DNA of 64,000 bases from Plecoglossus altivelis. Its lineage: Eukaryota; Chordata; Actinopteri; Osmeriformes; Plecoglossidae. The stretch lies in contig BROE01000003.1 of the NCBI GenBank assembly GCA_036571765.1, forward strand, positions 7,788,336 to 7,852,335, given 5' to 3'. Both the position numbers and the translations under genes were made by a program. The notes under the pieces were generated by a model. The model was not told where the DNA came from. It made no database searches and saw only the letters and a program-made list of their open reading frames with translations. Positions 48,801 through 61,500 of this stretch are shown here, in pieces. Position 1 is the first letter of the stretch. Each line of letters begins with the position of its first letter.

Positions 48801-51800
48801 TTCCCAATGTCAGGTCTCACAATCACGTTCACTCGGCTCTTAAGGCCACAAATATCTGAAAATGGTGTCGTTAGAAGGGCATTTGTGCCCCTTTGTGCCA
48901 GTGCCCTGCCCTGGGCCCCTGACAGAGTGCCGACCCGTCTCTCTAAGACCGCTGGTATGCTTCACCCCCTCTTCCCCCTTCCCCAAGCTGCCAATCAAAG
49001 TCTCAGCACAGGGAGCCTGCTGCTTAGCGGGGACACCCCAACCTCCCCAACTGTATGTTATTCTCCTCCGTTAGCTACCTCAGCCTTCTTCCTTGGGCGT
49101 ATGACATGTTTGTCTGTCCTGTCACTCAAAACAAGGTCCTCACTAGGCAGGGAACTATTCCCTCTTTTTAACACCTACAATAGGTCACTGGACACTTGAA
49201 CCACGGGTCCTTGTTGCGACTTGATCTTCTTCTGAGGCTGCTGTGCCAAGGTCTGGGCAATATGCTTTGGTGTTCCAAATCCCACCTCAGGGAATCTAAA
49301 GATAAATCGAACATGCCTCTCTGTGTCTGGGATGCTTGCATTAGAGCCATGAAAAGCCAGTGAGAGAGGAAATGAGGGGAGATGAGGACTACTTCCTGTC
49401 ATTGGGATGTTGTCAAAGTAGGAGTTTTTGCAAACGCTACACCTCTTGATCCCCCTTGCTTCCCACAGTCGCACACATTCTGGGAGACAGAGGAGGTAAA
49501 TCTTCAGTCGCTTGCGGGGATTACAAAGTCTGACGACACTATTTTTCTCAGGCCCTCCCCCATGTCCAGGGGTTACGAGTGGGTCACAGTATGAGAGTGC
49601 AGGGCCTGTGCAGCTGGGCTGGTCAGATGAATCACGGGTGATGGGAGGGATGGTTGGAAGGCTCTATTCTTCCTGGAGACTGGCAGCAGGCCTGCCTTTC
49701 CTCACAGTGGCCCATCACAGACCCTCTCCTCCTGGCCGGCCCGAAGCCTCAGCTCCATAGGGGATGCTGCAGTAATCCAGAAGTGGCTTTTGTTTAGCTT
49801 CAACCATGTCTCACCCACAAACACACGTGTGACTGAGCCGTAAGATCTTTTTGAGGCAGTCTACCATGGGCCTGGACCTGACTAACCCCCCTCTCACTCT
49901 GCCCGGGGAAGAAAAAGGAATAACCTTTCCTCAAGAGCTAAATTTACCACTGTGAAAAATTGCTGTTTTTGAGAGGGGGGGACAAGGAAATCAGCAGTTG
50001 ACCAAGTCAAGACTTCTGCTAAGAGGCATGTAGGAGGGATAAACAGAGAGAAAGCAGAGAGAGGAGGGGTGCCCAAAAGAGGAAGGAGGGAAGTGAGATA
50101 GGCGGTAGTGGGATGGAGAGGAAGAGCTATACCTGATTAGGTCTTGTGCCCGGGTGTGGAAGGGTTCAGCAGCCAAGTTCTTGGTCTTAGTGTCGGGGGA
50201 GCAGATACGAGGGGCCTCCCCTCGACCGCACTCGGGAGCCTGGGGCCTGAGCAGCCCCAGGATGGTGGCGCAGGTCTGCAGCAGGCCACTGGTCAGACCG
50301 TCAAACACCTGCTTGTTTACACTGCGCCCAAAGATGGACTTGTCCTCGTCTGGCACGTAGAGCTGAGGGGAAAACACAGAGGACAATCACACAGGCCCAC
50401 TCCCCAAACCCTTCAACAGGTTTAAGCCAAGTCTAGTACCAGACACGTGAGTTGCACATGGAGTGGTCCAAACCGACAATGAAAACTTTACCATGATTGA
50501 TGTGAGAGATCAGCTAGCAACATGGCCCTGGCCTGTTACAGAATCCACCGGATGTCAATTTAAACAAAAGGCAAAGTCATTTAAACCTCACACCTCCAAT
50601 CACATAAAATTAAGACAAGGAGGCAGCAAACTAAATCTCCCCTGCTTTTGTTCACACGCTCAAGCCATTTGCATGGCTTGGAATCTTGATACGCTGGACC
50701 ATAAATAACATGGTGTCCCACACATGTCGCTTTATTATTCATCAGCTCTGGGCCCTTAATTGGTGGTTAACGGTGGATGTGACACTGTAACTTGTGTCGT
50801 GCCAGACTGCTGCCATTTGAGCTCTCCAAGGTGTTTCCTCCTTAGCAGAATGCTGACACTTGGGCAAACCCACAGGGAAACACAGGGACTGCTTCCCAAT
50901 CTGTCAGACATTATAATTCAGGATTTATAAAGAGGGAATCTAAGATGCCGAAATACAGGTTTGGGCCTGACTTTCTTTGAGAACATCTCATTTGGACTCC
51001 TGGTTAGCATGCTGACAGAGTTAGTCCACCCAGCGACATTCTCCACAAATCAAATTAAAGGGGCACAAGCACAGACGCCGGTACAAGCCTCGCTTGTAAG
51101 CACTAGTATCCAAACATACACACCCATACACAAAAACGCACACTGTATGTTTACTGTCGACATGTCCCTATGAATGAAAAGCTACACAAGCAATCAATGA
51201 TATTTTAAAGTGATCACCCACCCACACCCCCCCACATCTTGCTCTGTGCATGCTCTCAGGAAATATGACTGCTTTAGCCTGGGACTCGTGACTGCGGGAG
51301 AAGCCCCAGCAGAGTTGGTGGGTGCACCCAGCCTACATCTGGGCCTTGTCCTGTCTGTGTGGGCAGGCGGAGTCCAGCAACCCCCCGAGATGTCTGGAGT
51401 GGGTTGATGTTTACAGTTTCTGAGAGAGTGCTGAAGGATACGGCCTGACATGTTCACTGCTCCACACCTCCCTCCCTCCCCCCACCCCCCTTTCCCCTCT
51501 CCCTCCCTCCCCTCAGCATGTGTCGGTGGTCCTCGGCTAGGGCTTTAGAGTGCTTCGTTTTCCTTGAGTTTTGCTGACTCGCTGCCGGCCGGGAACAGAG
51601 GCTGGCAAACCACACCCTGGTTCCTTAACTCTCATGGTGTATAAATGGACGAAGGGACTGAACCGGGGAGGGATTCATTAAACGTGGCTGCAGTCCTCAG
51701 GGTGTGTGCCACTTGAAGCAGGCTTTACCATGAGCTGGTGCAGCAGCAGGTCCATCAGCAGGGCGATCTTGTTACTGAAGAGAACGTAGGAGCAGTTGTG

Positions 51801-54800
51801 GTGACAGTGTGAGCAGGCCAGGTTATAGATGTTTACAGCAGCGCAGAGGGACCTGGGGCGACAGACAGAGACAAGGGGACAAGACAGAATATTAATCCCA
51901 AGTCAAGCTGGTTAAAACGGCTCCAGACAGACTGTTTTTGTCTGGTTGAAACCTCCAGTTCATGCAAACGCTCGACTTACATCATTAGTTTAGACTCAGG
52001 TGCTGACAAGATAATCCGAAATGATCAGGAAACTGAACATACACTGCCATATAACGTATGTTATATGCCATACAATAGTATATATCCATTAAAGTATGTG
52101 TAGGAATGGGAACAAATTACAAAATAAAAAACTATTTGTATTGACTGATTTAGAAATCTCAAAACAGCCACCATCTTACAAGTCAGCTTCTACTAAGTAC
52201 ATGTTTCTCTAGAAAGGTAACTGACAGAGGTGCTGTGGCCAAGGGGGCTGGCTGCAGATCTCATTCCCAATCTAGAGAGATCCTGCACCGTTTCCTCTGG
52301 GAGAGATAAGACTGTTCCTCTCAACAGCTCCTCAGAGAGCCCGGGGCTGGGGCTGCTGGGGCCGAGGTTTAGGACGAAGCCACAGCTCGAAGCCAAGCAG
52401 TGAGTCAGCGAGCATGCCTCTGTATTATGTCTGCTTTAAACAAGCCCCAGAGAAGATTAATGCCAAAGATAACTGACCAATCATTCTGTTCTGACTTTTG
52501 CTCCCCCTCGCCCCTTCTCCCATTTGTTAATATCTTCTGACAACTGTATATTTTAGCCAGTGGCAGAGTGGCATGTCCTATCTGCTGTGTAGAAGAATGG
52601 AATCTGGCCTTTCTATTCCAAAGTAGGCTATGTTTATTTCAACTGGTAAACATTTTGATATCTAGCGCAACCTTCACATCTGCAAGGCATTTTCAGTACA
52701 ACCAAGTTGGTATATAAGAAAAAAAGAGTTGACCAATCCAGACACAGGTCTGTCAATAACTTGCTGCTGATGAAAATTGTTAGTGCATTACTTTCACTGG
52801 TGGCCAAATCTGTAAGTGTTCCATATCACTATTGACTTTGTAGTGTAAAGCTGTCAGATATGGAATGTGGTGATAATGTGAGAAGTACTACAATGGGAGC
52901 TACGGGACAGAGTCCAAATAAAACACCCTGGTCTACTTCGGCACCAAACCAGTCTAAACAGCATCATATAACTTAATATTACACAATGTATGTTGCTGGA
53001 AAAAAGTATTTGATTTTTTCCACAGAAAATTAGCAAATAAACCATAGTTTGGTAGTGTATTGTTTTCTGTCTTGGCCAATCACCCTTAGCAATAGGAATG
53101 CGACAGCAGATTCGTTTATTCCACTCAATCCATTGGTTTGAACTGACATCCAGCTTATGAACTTGAAAATGGAGGAGGTGGGAAAAGACTCAGCCATCAT
53201 GGTTGAGTGGAGTGATCCTGCAGCTCAGTGTGTGTAGGGCTACGCTGAGGTAACATAAGACGCCAGCCAAACTGTGCTCTCTGGGCAGCCGACCAGCACA
53301 CTGGAGCTGTGCCGTGAAAGAAAAGCCATTGACCATCTCAGCTAAAAACTCACTAAACCTAAATATATATCTACATATCTATACCTATATATAGATATAC
53401 TGTATATCTATATCTATACATCTCTATGGATATAGTTATATACACACATACACACGCATGTCAATATACCATATATACATAAAAATACACATACACACAT
53501 ACATGTCAAAAGATTTTATGAAAAAAGAGACCTAATTGAGACGTTGATTACTGTCTGCATGTACACTTCCTGTGATGGAATGTAAGGTGTCCTTATTGAA
53601 TAAAGCACACAACAAAAGCAGAGGTGTCTGATGACCTGTAGGAGGTAAAATTGCATGTCTTGGCTGGTCTGGTTACGGCAAGCAGGAGCCTTAAATGTGT
53701 GAAAAACCATTCTGATATGGCATGAGAAACGGTGAGAATCGAGAGAACAATAGACACCTGACAAAAAGGAGGCTTCCTGTAAATCCCACCACATCGTTTA
53801 GAAAACAAGTCAGATGAACCCAACCTAGCATATCTCAGTTAGCACAGTGGCTAGCTAGCCTCAATGCCAATATTCTGCACACATGACTCGAAAGAGCTTC
53901 CTCCGTACGGGGCAACTCCAACTCCCCCACCTCCTCCACCATAAACTCACAGGGAGAGGGGAGGGGGGCTAGGGACAAGTACACCGCACGGCCCCCAGGT
54001 GGCTGGCACCCTTAAACGGCAGATTAAAGGGTACAATCACATTACCCTTTTACATAATCTCATTAGGGACAAAAGCAGCTGTCGCCTGGTTCCCTCTACA
54101 ACAGAAACCACAGTGAGAGGAAAGGAGCGGAGGATTTCCCACCTATTACTACAGACTGAAGAGCTTATGTTCCGCAGGTTATAGTTGACACAGAGGTGCT
54201 CAGGCATCCTCTCCAATGACACTTGAGCATGTTGTAGTATTATTGGGAAAAACATTGAGAAATATGATAAGTACAACGGAGATATAAATAAATAGATGAA
54301 TTGAACTTGGGATGAACACTGGAACAGCGAGGGCTCTAGGTTAGTTCCATTTCAGTCACTACTATAAAGAAAGTCAGCCCTGTCAAAGCTGAAACTACAA
54401 ACTTGTCATCCTTCTAAATCCACTCAGTCAACTGTTCGCGTAACGAGCGTGCAATTGCTTTGTAAGACAGCTAATCAGGCATGTCTAAGGCTGCCTCTGG
54501 ATAAATGGCAAGCATGTCAGGGGCCTGTCTGAGTAATGTTCCTCCATCCCCCTAAACCCAAAAGCATCCCAGCCACCAGTCTTTCTTTCCCTCCTCCCCT
54601 AATTGTGGTTAATTAGCGTGACCCTTGATAGCAGGACCTTCTGAAATTTCGACCTTATTCCCTTCTGCGTGAGCGAGCCAATAGCAAACATTTGAGGCAC
54701 GATTTGCTTGAGTGCCATGCTACAGTCTTTTGATTTACCCATCAAACTTTGTGATGTTGACCCGCATGTGCCAGCCAATACGGAATGCTGAATACTACGT

Positions 54801-57800
54801 TCAGCATTCCTCCACATAAACAGCTGTGGGTGCCCTTCCTCATTTTACCTGCTGTCTACTAGCATGCCCAGCGCTTGGAGCTCTCTACCTTACTACCACA
54901 ACCACCCACCAGACTAGGGCCAGCAGGAGACACAACAGGCACATTGATAATCTGAGCATAATGAGCCTTATCTTGTAGACACAGGATTAGGTTCCACTGC
55001 AGCCCAACATTAATAGTTCCTATATGCAGAAGCGAGATGGGGGAGCAGGGGAGAGAATGATACATAGATAGAGGTAGGAAGTGATCAAGGAGGGGCGAGA
55101 AAGAAAGAGGGAAATGCGTAGATAGCAGTGTAATCCACACACCCATTGTAACCATCTTAACCTCAGGGTAGCCACAGTAGAACACTCTTTTCAGGAGAAC
55201 ATAGACACACAAGGGGGACTGGCCCAACAAGGAACCCCCCCCCCCCCTTCCAGGAGGAGCACACCTGATCTTGCACCAGCCCCTACAACCTGTGGGGCTC
55301 TGCCTGGGTGGCCAACAGGCCTGGACGGAACGAGGGGTGTGGGGGATGGGGAGAGTGACTTCTGAATTAAAACATTTAAACCATCACCAAATCCATAGTG
55401 TATACCAGGACAGATGGCTGCAAGGAGGGGAAATTAGAGCAAAGGTCAGGTTTCCTTCTATAGGACAGACAGTACTTGAGGCTATAAGAGGTTTGTCTGG
55501 ACGGTAGTTTGTAAACAAACCAGCGCCATTTTTTACCATCCATTTCTGGAGTGGTTTAGCCATTCTGTTTAGCTTCAGAAGGCTTCACGCTCCTTGTCAG
55601 TGGTTATCAAGCAAGAGATCGCTTTCCTCAAACTCGAAGCTCACGTTTCCAAGCCTCTCTGTGCTGGACCTACGAGCCTGCTCAAGCCTGACCAGAGCTG
55701 TTGACGGCGGTCGAAATCAGACCAGCACCCAGATCAGGTTGAATCGGAGCTTTTCAAAAGAGTGAAAATTGGTGTTCAGGAAAAGGAAGGAAAAAAAAAA
55801 TACTCAGCCCAAAAAAGAGAGGTGAGGAGCAAATCCATTTCCTAGTGCTGTCAAACAATCCCTTCATTCACTGCTATCTAAATGACATTTAATTTGATTC
55901 TGCCGTTGATCTTTCCGATACCCTGAGTGCTTCCAAGACATCCATTCTGCCTGTCGTGTCACGCTGGCAGGGTATGAACAGGGGGAAATCTGATGAGCAG
56001 TCACATCTCTCTCTCACTCACACACACACGCACGCACGCACTTTGATAAGCGGTCATGCATCTCTCTCACACACACACACGGTATAACAACATTCTGAAA
56101 TTAAACCTCAGGAAGCAACTTTGATTTCACAGGAGATCTCAACGTGTGACATAAGTGGCTATATTGTACATGCACATGATAGTACTGGATATTTGGCATG
56201 GCATTATGAGTGAGTTATCCTCCTTCTCTACAACTGGGGGACACTGTATTTAAATAATATGATTATATCTTCAGGGTCTGAAGACTGAGAGGGGCTTTCA
56301 AAGAGCAGTCTTTCAGCCGAGGCCACATGAATTAGAGAACCTCATTCACTTCCTTACTGCTCCTTAGTGCCCCCTACTGGGAGATATAGGGACAAACCTT
56401 GTGTCCACATGGCCACAGTAAGTTCACGCAGATACTGGCTTTAGCCGCCCCTTCCAATCTGAAACTGATCAGGATCTGCTCCAACAATGAGCAGAATTGC
56501 TCCAATCAATTTAATGGACCAAAAAAAAGAAAAATGAATTTAATAGTAAACTTGGACTAAGCGAACCGGGAAGGATGCAAGGCCTGTTAGAACATGGCAG
56601 ACAAGGCTTAATTGCCCCCTCATTTTAACAATTACAGTAAGACAAAGAAAATCGCTGTGATTTATCACGCCGTACAAAATAACCGTAAATTAACAAAATG
56701 CAGATGAGCCGTCTCTGCTGGAGCCTTTTTGTTAACGCGCGTGGTTTATGGTCACCTCCTTTGGGTCAACATCTGGGAACAGAACATGGTATTTGACATA
56801 TCCCCCCCCCCACTCCCCCCAGTTCATGTTAATAAAAGTTGTCCAAGTCTAGACACAGTAGCTGCTGCAGTGTTACGCAGGGACATTAGCCGAGCCTCAC
56901 GCAGGGATTAGCTCATTAATGGAACAACAAGATGGAGAGGGGCTCCCACGGGTGTGATACAACAGGAGCTTCTCCACTGCAACAGTTTTTTTGTTGTAAA
57001 TCACTCTGCTTATCTGGGAGGAGGAGATCGATACAGCAACATTACTGTAAACAGATAATGCAGCGAGCAGGCTCTTGGGCAAGCCGGTGTCTGCCTAGGA
57101 GGCCATTACACCGCTTGGCCGTCCAGATGAGGCGGAGCGATTAGTGGGAGCATAGTGATAAGTCGTAACCCAAGGACATGGTTCCGTCTCTGGGCTCGGC
57201 TGACCTCGTCTGGCATATGTGTTCTGAAGGCTGACCTCTTCCACACAATATGGGGCTCCTTGTTGTCATATGAGATGGGAGGTTGTAAATGTTAGTGTGC
57301 TTGAGGACATTGAGAACTCTTAAGATTTGCCCGTGTACAACAAGAGGGGAAAAAAAAGATGTTTTCCTCCTCTTACTCATAATCCTGAGCATGTCAAGTG
57401 GATCTATTGAGTCTAACGCTCCATCATGCAGTGTTAGAACCTGCTAGATCTTTCTACCACCCCAAAAAGATTTCACATTTTTGACTTAATAAAAATCCTC
57501 GAGTCAGCTTCAATTTCCTCTGGATAAGTGACCGTGGTGGGGGTGGGGACTGGAATCAATAAACATGTGATTCCCTTTAAAAGCGTTATAAATATAAGTT
57601 GCATTTGTCCATTAGTGGAGGTTAGGAGACCAGTAAATGCTAATGAATGGGAAGGAGAGGCCATTCCAGTCCATTAGAGAGTCCATGCAGGGTGCACGGC
57701 CGTCACGCGGAGGTTATCTACCGGCGAGCCACGCGAAAGCCGAAGCCACAACTCAAAAACACTCGCGTTCTCGATGATGAATCTGAGCGATAAGCCTCTT

Positions 57801-58482
57801 TGTGCATCGAGAGAGAATGAGCGCCAAACAGATGACGAAGACGCCGCCACCATTTCAAATACTGAAAGGGTGTGTTTGTTTACGCATCAAGAGTATTTAT
57901 TGGGATGAGGAGTGAGAGAGATGAACTGGCTCGCGTCACAAAATTAAACTATTTGAGTTTGAAATGTGGTTTGTGGGGTCAGAAAGAGAATAACGGCAGA
58001 GGGCCACACAGAAAACTCGGTCTCGGGTCCAGACACATTCCCCTTTCTATGGAAGGTTTATGGGAGGAGTAAGGCTAGACTACTGTATGATGGGGGGGGG
58101 GTAGTATGTAACAGTAGAGAGCAGTACTCACTTGAGTGGAATGCGTGGCACAGTGGTAGGGGTGGTGACAGCCGTGGCAACCTGTAAGATCTGCTCCACA
58201 ACAGACAGTCCGCCTCCAACCTGGAACGCCACTTGATCTGCATTGTTCTGGATTAAGAGAGAGAGAGGGGTTGACAGAGAGAAAATCTAGAGAGAAAAAG
58301 GAGTCATTGGTAGAGCACTGAATCAGGGGACAGGGAGCCGAAGGAATCGCACGGCTCTAACCACAGAGGGACACGCATCTCTGCCTTCCTCACCTCCCTC
58401 TTCTAAAACGGGGGAGTCGGAGTGAAACCGGAGGCAAAGCGATCCCCAAAGCATTCCTGGTAAATCTCAAAAAGTGCACAAC

Positions 58483-58514
<32 letters not shown>

Positions 58515-61500
58515 ACACCACCCCTGCAGGCCAGTCTGAGAGGAGGACAGCCCCTCGAGAGAGCTCCACTCAGTAACAGGGTGGTCTGTCCTGACTAATG
58601 CAGGCTGAGAGAACGCCAACATGGACCAGCAGAAAACAGTGGAATCAAAAAATAAATACAAATAAAGTTTAAGACATCAAGCTGAGGTAGCAGATACCCT
58701 TTTTTGGTGGACGGGAGTGGAGGCTACCTTAGGAGTGAGTGAGAGGGGGCAGTGAGAGTTGAATGAAAACAAGAAAATAACAACTGCATCTAATATCGAC
58801 AGTATAACATGGATAAACCATGTTGAGGTGTTTGACTTGAGTTCTTTTAAATGAACCATGAAGTCACATAACTCAGGAAAGCACTTCCTTTCAAGAAGAG
58901 TGCCATGCCTTGCACTGAGACGAGGAGGGAAGAGCCAGAGGTTTTTGGCAGAGGGTCAACTGCTGCTGCTGCTCCTATAAATCTGCAGCCCGGCAGTCAA
59001 GAGTGAGCGGCTGCATTCGGGCGTGTTTGTGCCTGGGTCGACAGAGAACCATGAGAGGGAGGAGGGAGGGTGCCGATGGAGCCCGTTTCTCACACCGAGC
59101 GGGTGGGGGGAGTGAGTGCACAAGGTGTGCTGGAGGTCACTCGTCTAACCCTAATGAGGTCAGAGTGAGACACTCCGAACCAGCATGACAGCCCTCAAAT
59201 CCAGCCCCTTCACCAGGGTTTTTGTTTCTTAGCTCAGCAGACCAGCCAACAAGCCCGAACATATTAAGGAAGTGCTTTGCAAAATTATAGATAGCGCTCG
59301 TGTCTTTCAACTCGCATTGTCTGCCAAGGCGCAAGTTCTCGAGATCCGATGACAACACAAACTGAACTGTGGTCGGCTTGAAGGATTTAGGATTAAACCG
59401 AGCAATGAAGCTCTCCTGAGACTGGCTGTGTGGTGAGCTAACCAGCCCATGAGCTGTTTGTGTGAGACGCCACCTTCCCCTTTACGAAGGTTACAAGTGG
59501 ACTCAATTTTTTCCTAATTAGTTGGCCTAGCAGGCTTGAATCTTGTCTGGGCTCCGAGAAAAAGAGGAAGCTCTTTCATAGAGGCTTATCAATGGTCTTT
59601 AAAGAGGTTTTAACCAGGGCCTGCCTGGTCTTGGTTGTCTTCAACTAGGAACACACACCAGGACTGCCTGGCCAAGTCTCCAGACAGCTATGCTGTTGAC
59701 AGCCGTGCTAGAGGGAAACTATGGGTGAAAAGGATTTGATTAACCACAAGAAATATTTGCTATTATTTGCGTGTGGTCTAAGCAACCTCAACATGAACCA
59801 GTAACCAATTCTTAAATTGCCTTATTAGGCCAAAATATCTCACTTTCAAATCCACGGTCATAGGTAGAGATGATTGGTCTTTTCATCAAAAGCCATGAGA
59901 CGTTTACCCGGAATCATGACAGTTTGTAATTAAGAGTGCCTTTGCTAGGCAATCCCAACACAGAAACGGGTTTGGACCACGTAAAAACAACAAGATAAAT
60001 TCCCCATTCCATGTACGGAGGAACCAGTTGGGGATATGTCTGCTCACACCCCAACAGACACTTCAAGCACAGTAATAATAGATTATCATAGATTAGACAG
60101 ATATCACAGGCATAGGATGAAGGGCTAATATCCCTGGAAAGAAAAAAAAGAAAAGAAAACAAACTTGACACCAAGGAGGGAGAGTGAGAGGGTGGGAGAG
60201 GAAGGATAGCCTGGCTTGGATTATATATCTTGCTAAATCTTAACCAATGACCATTGTGTGTGACCATTATTTCCCCTGGCTGGTCAGCGGGCCAGACTGC
60301 TGCTGATTCATGAAGCCAGGGGGGACAGGCTAGGAGACAAGACCGCTCACCAACCACAGGTCTTTCTAATCAGCTCACATTCAAACAGGGAAGCTGAGGA
60401 TGGAAAAGCCCCTCCCACCTTTGCCACAGATTAAGAACCACTGGCTGGGCGCTGATTCGAGACATTCCTCCTTCTCGTGAGCTAGGCTTATATACTACTA
60501 CAGGGGAACTGGAGAAAACCTTCATAGAGGTCCAGAGTTTGCATGTCGGCTGTAAACGGGTGTTTTGTTTCTGGTGAATGTTTCCAAAGAAACTGTGGGA
60601 AAGGGAAACAAATCCTGTTGAATGTCCTCTGGAACTAGGCACCGTTCGCTAGTGATTCAGAAGCCAATTGACCAGAGAAACCACAGACACATGGAAGGGT
60701 GCCAGTAAATTCACTTAATTGAAGATCACCTTTTAAGAAGGTACCAGTAACTTTCTCAATCGAGGGAGCAGGGGTCTTGCGGGTATCCAAACACAGAAAG
60801 AAACATGGGAATGTGAAGTGAATTATATTCGTTGTCAAACAAAACAAAAAAAGAAGAGATGGAATATACTGACAATGTGTCAACCAATAAAAATGGAAAA
60901 AACTTTAAATTACTGCGTAATTTATTAAAATAGCAAGATGGTAGATGAAAGAAGGAAACAGAAAAAGGGACTCCTGAAAGGCAGAATATGTTGGACAAAA
61001 TGGACGATAAAATGTGGAAATTGTAAATTGTCCCCACACCCTCAGGTGAAAAACCCCATGGCAGGCCATGGCAGTGGAGTGGGACATAGCTCACTCCTGA
61101 CAGCTGACTAAGCTATGACAACTTAAATTAGCTCTCCACTCCCAAGCTCTCACAACAGCAAATGTTTTTCAGACAGCCCCTTCAAGTGTCAAAAACACCA
61201 TCCATTTAGAGCTAGGTTTTATTTGAAAGTGCCGGGTAAATAATTTGTACAGTGTATAAATACATATGTTCGAAAGAACATGGAGAAAAAGTGGAGAAAT
61301 AGCACTACTTCTCCCCCCCTAATTTTTTTTTCAATCTAGACCATTAGAGGCCGCAGTGAGAGCTGTGTGCTGGGTTCTGAGACAGCAAGAGAGAACAGGA
61401 GGGGCCAGGCAGCAGGGGAGAGGGGGGAGTGTCGGGTGGTGTCCAAGGAATTAGCAGAGAAAGTGGACACTGAATCAGATATCGCAGAGAAAAACAAATC

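Noticed and set aside
60756..61094. 112-codon minus-strand open frame rich in Phe and Leu
   Set aside because: Low-complexity, no homology seen, lies in the middle of a scaper intron between exons that join in frame.
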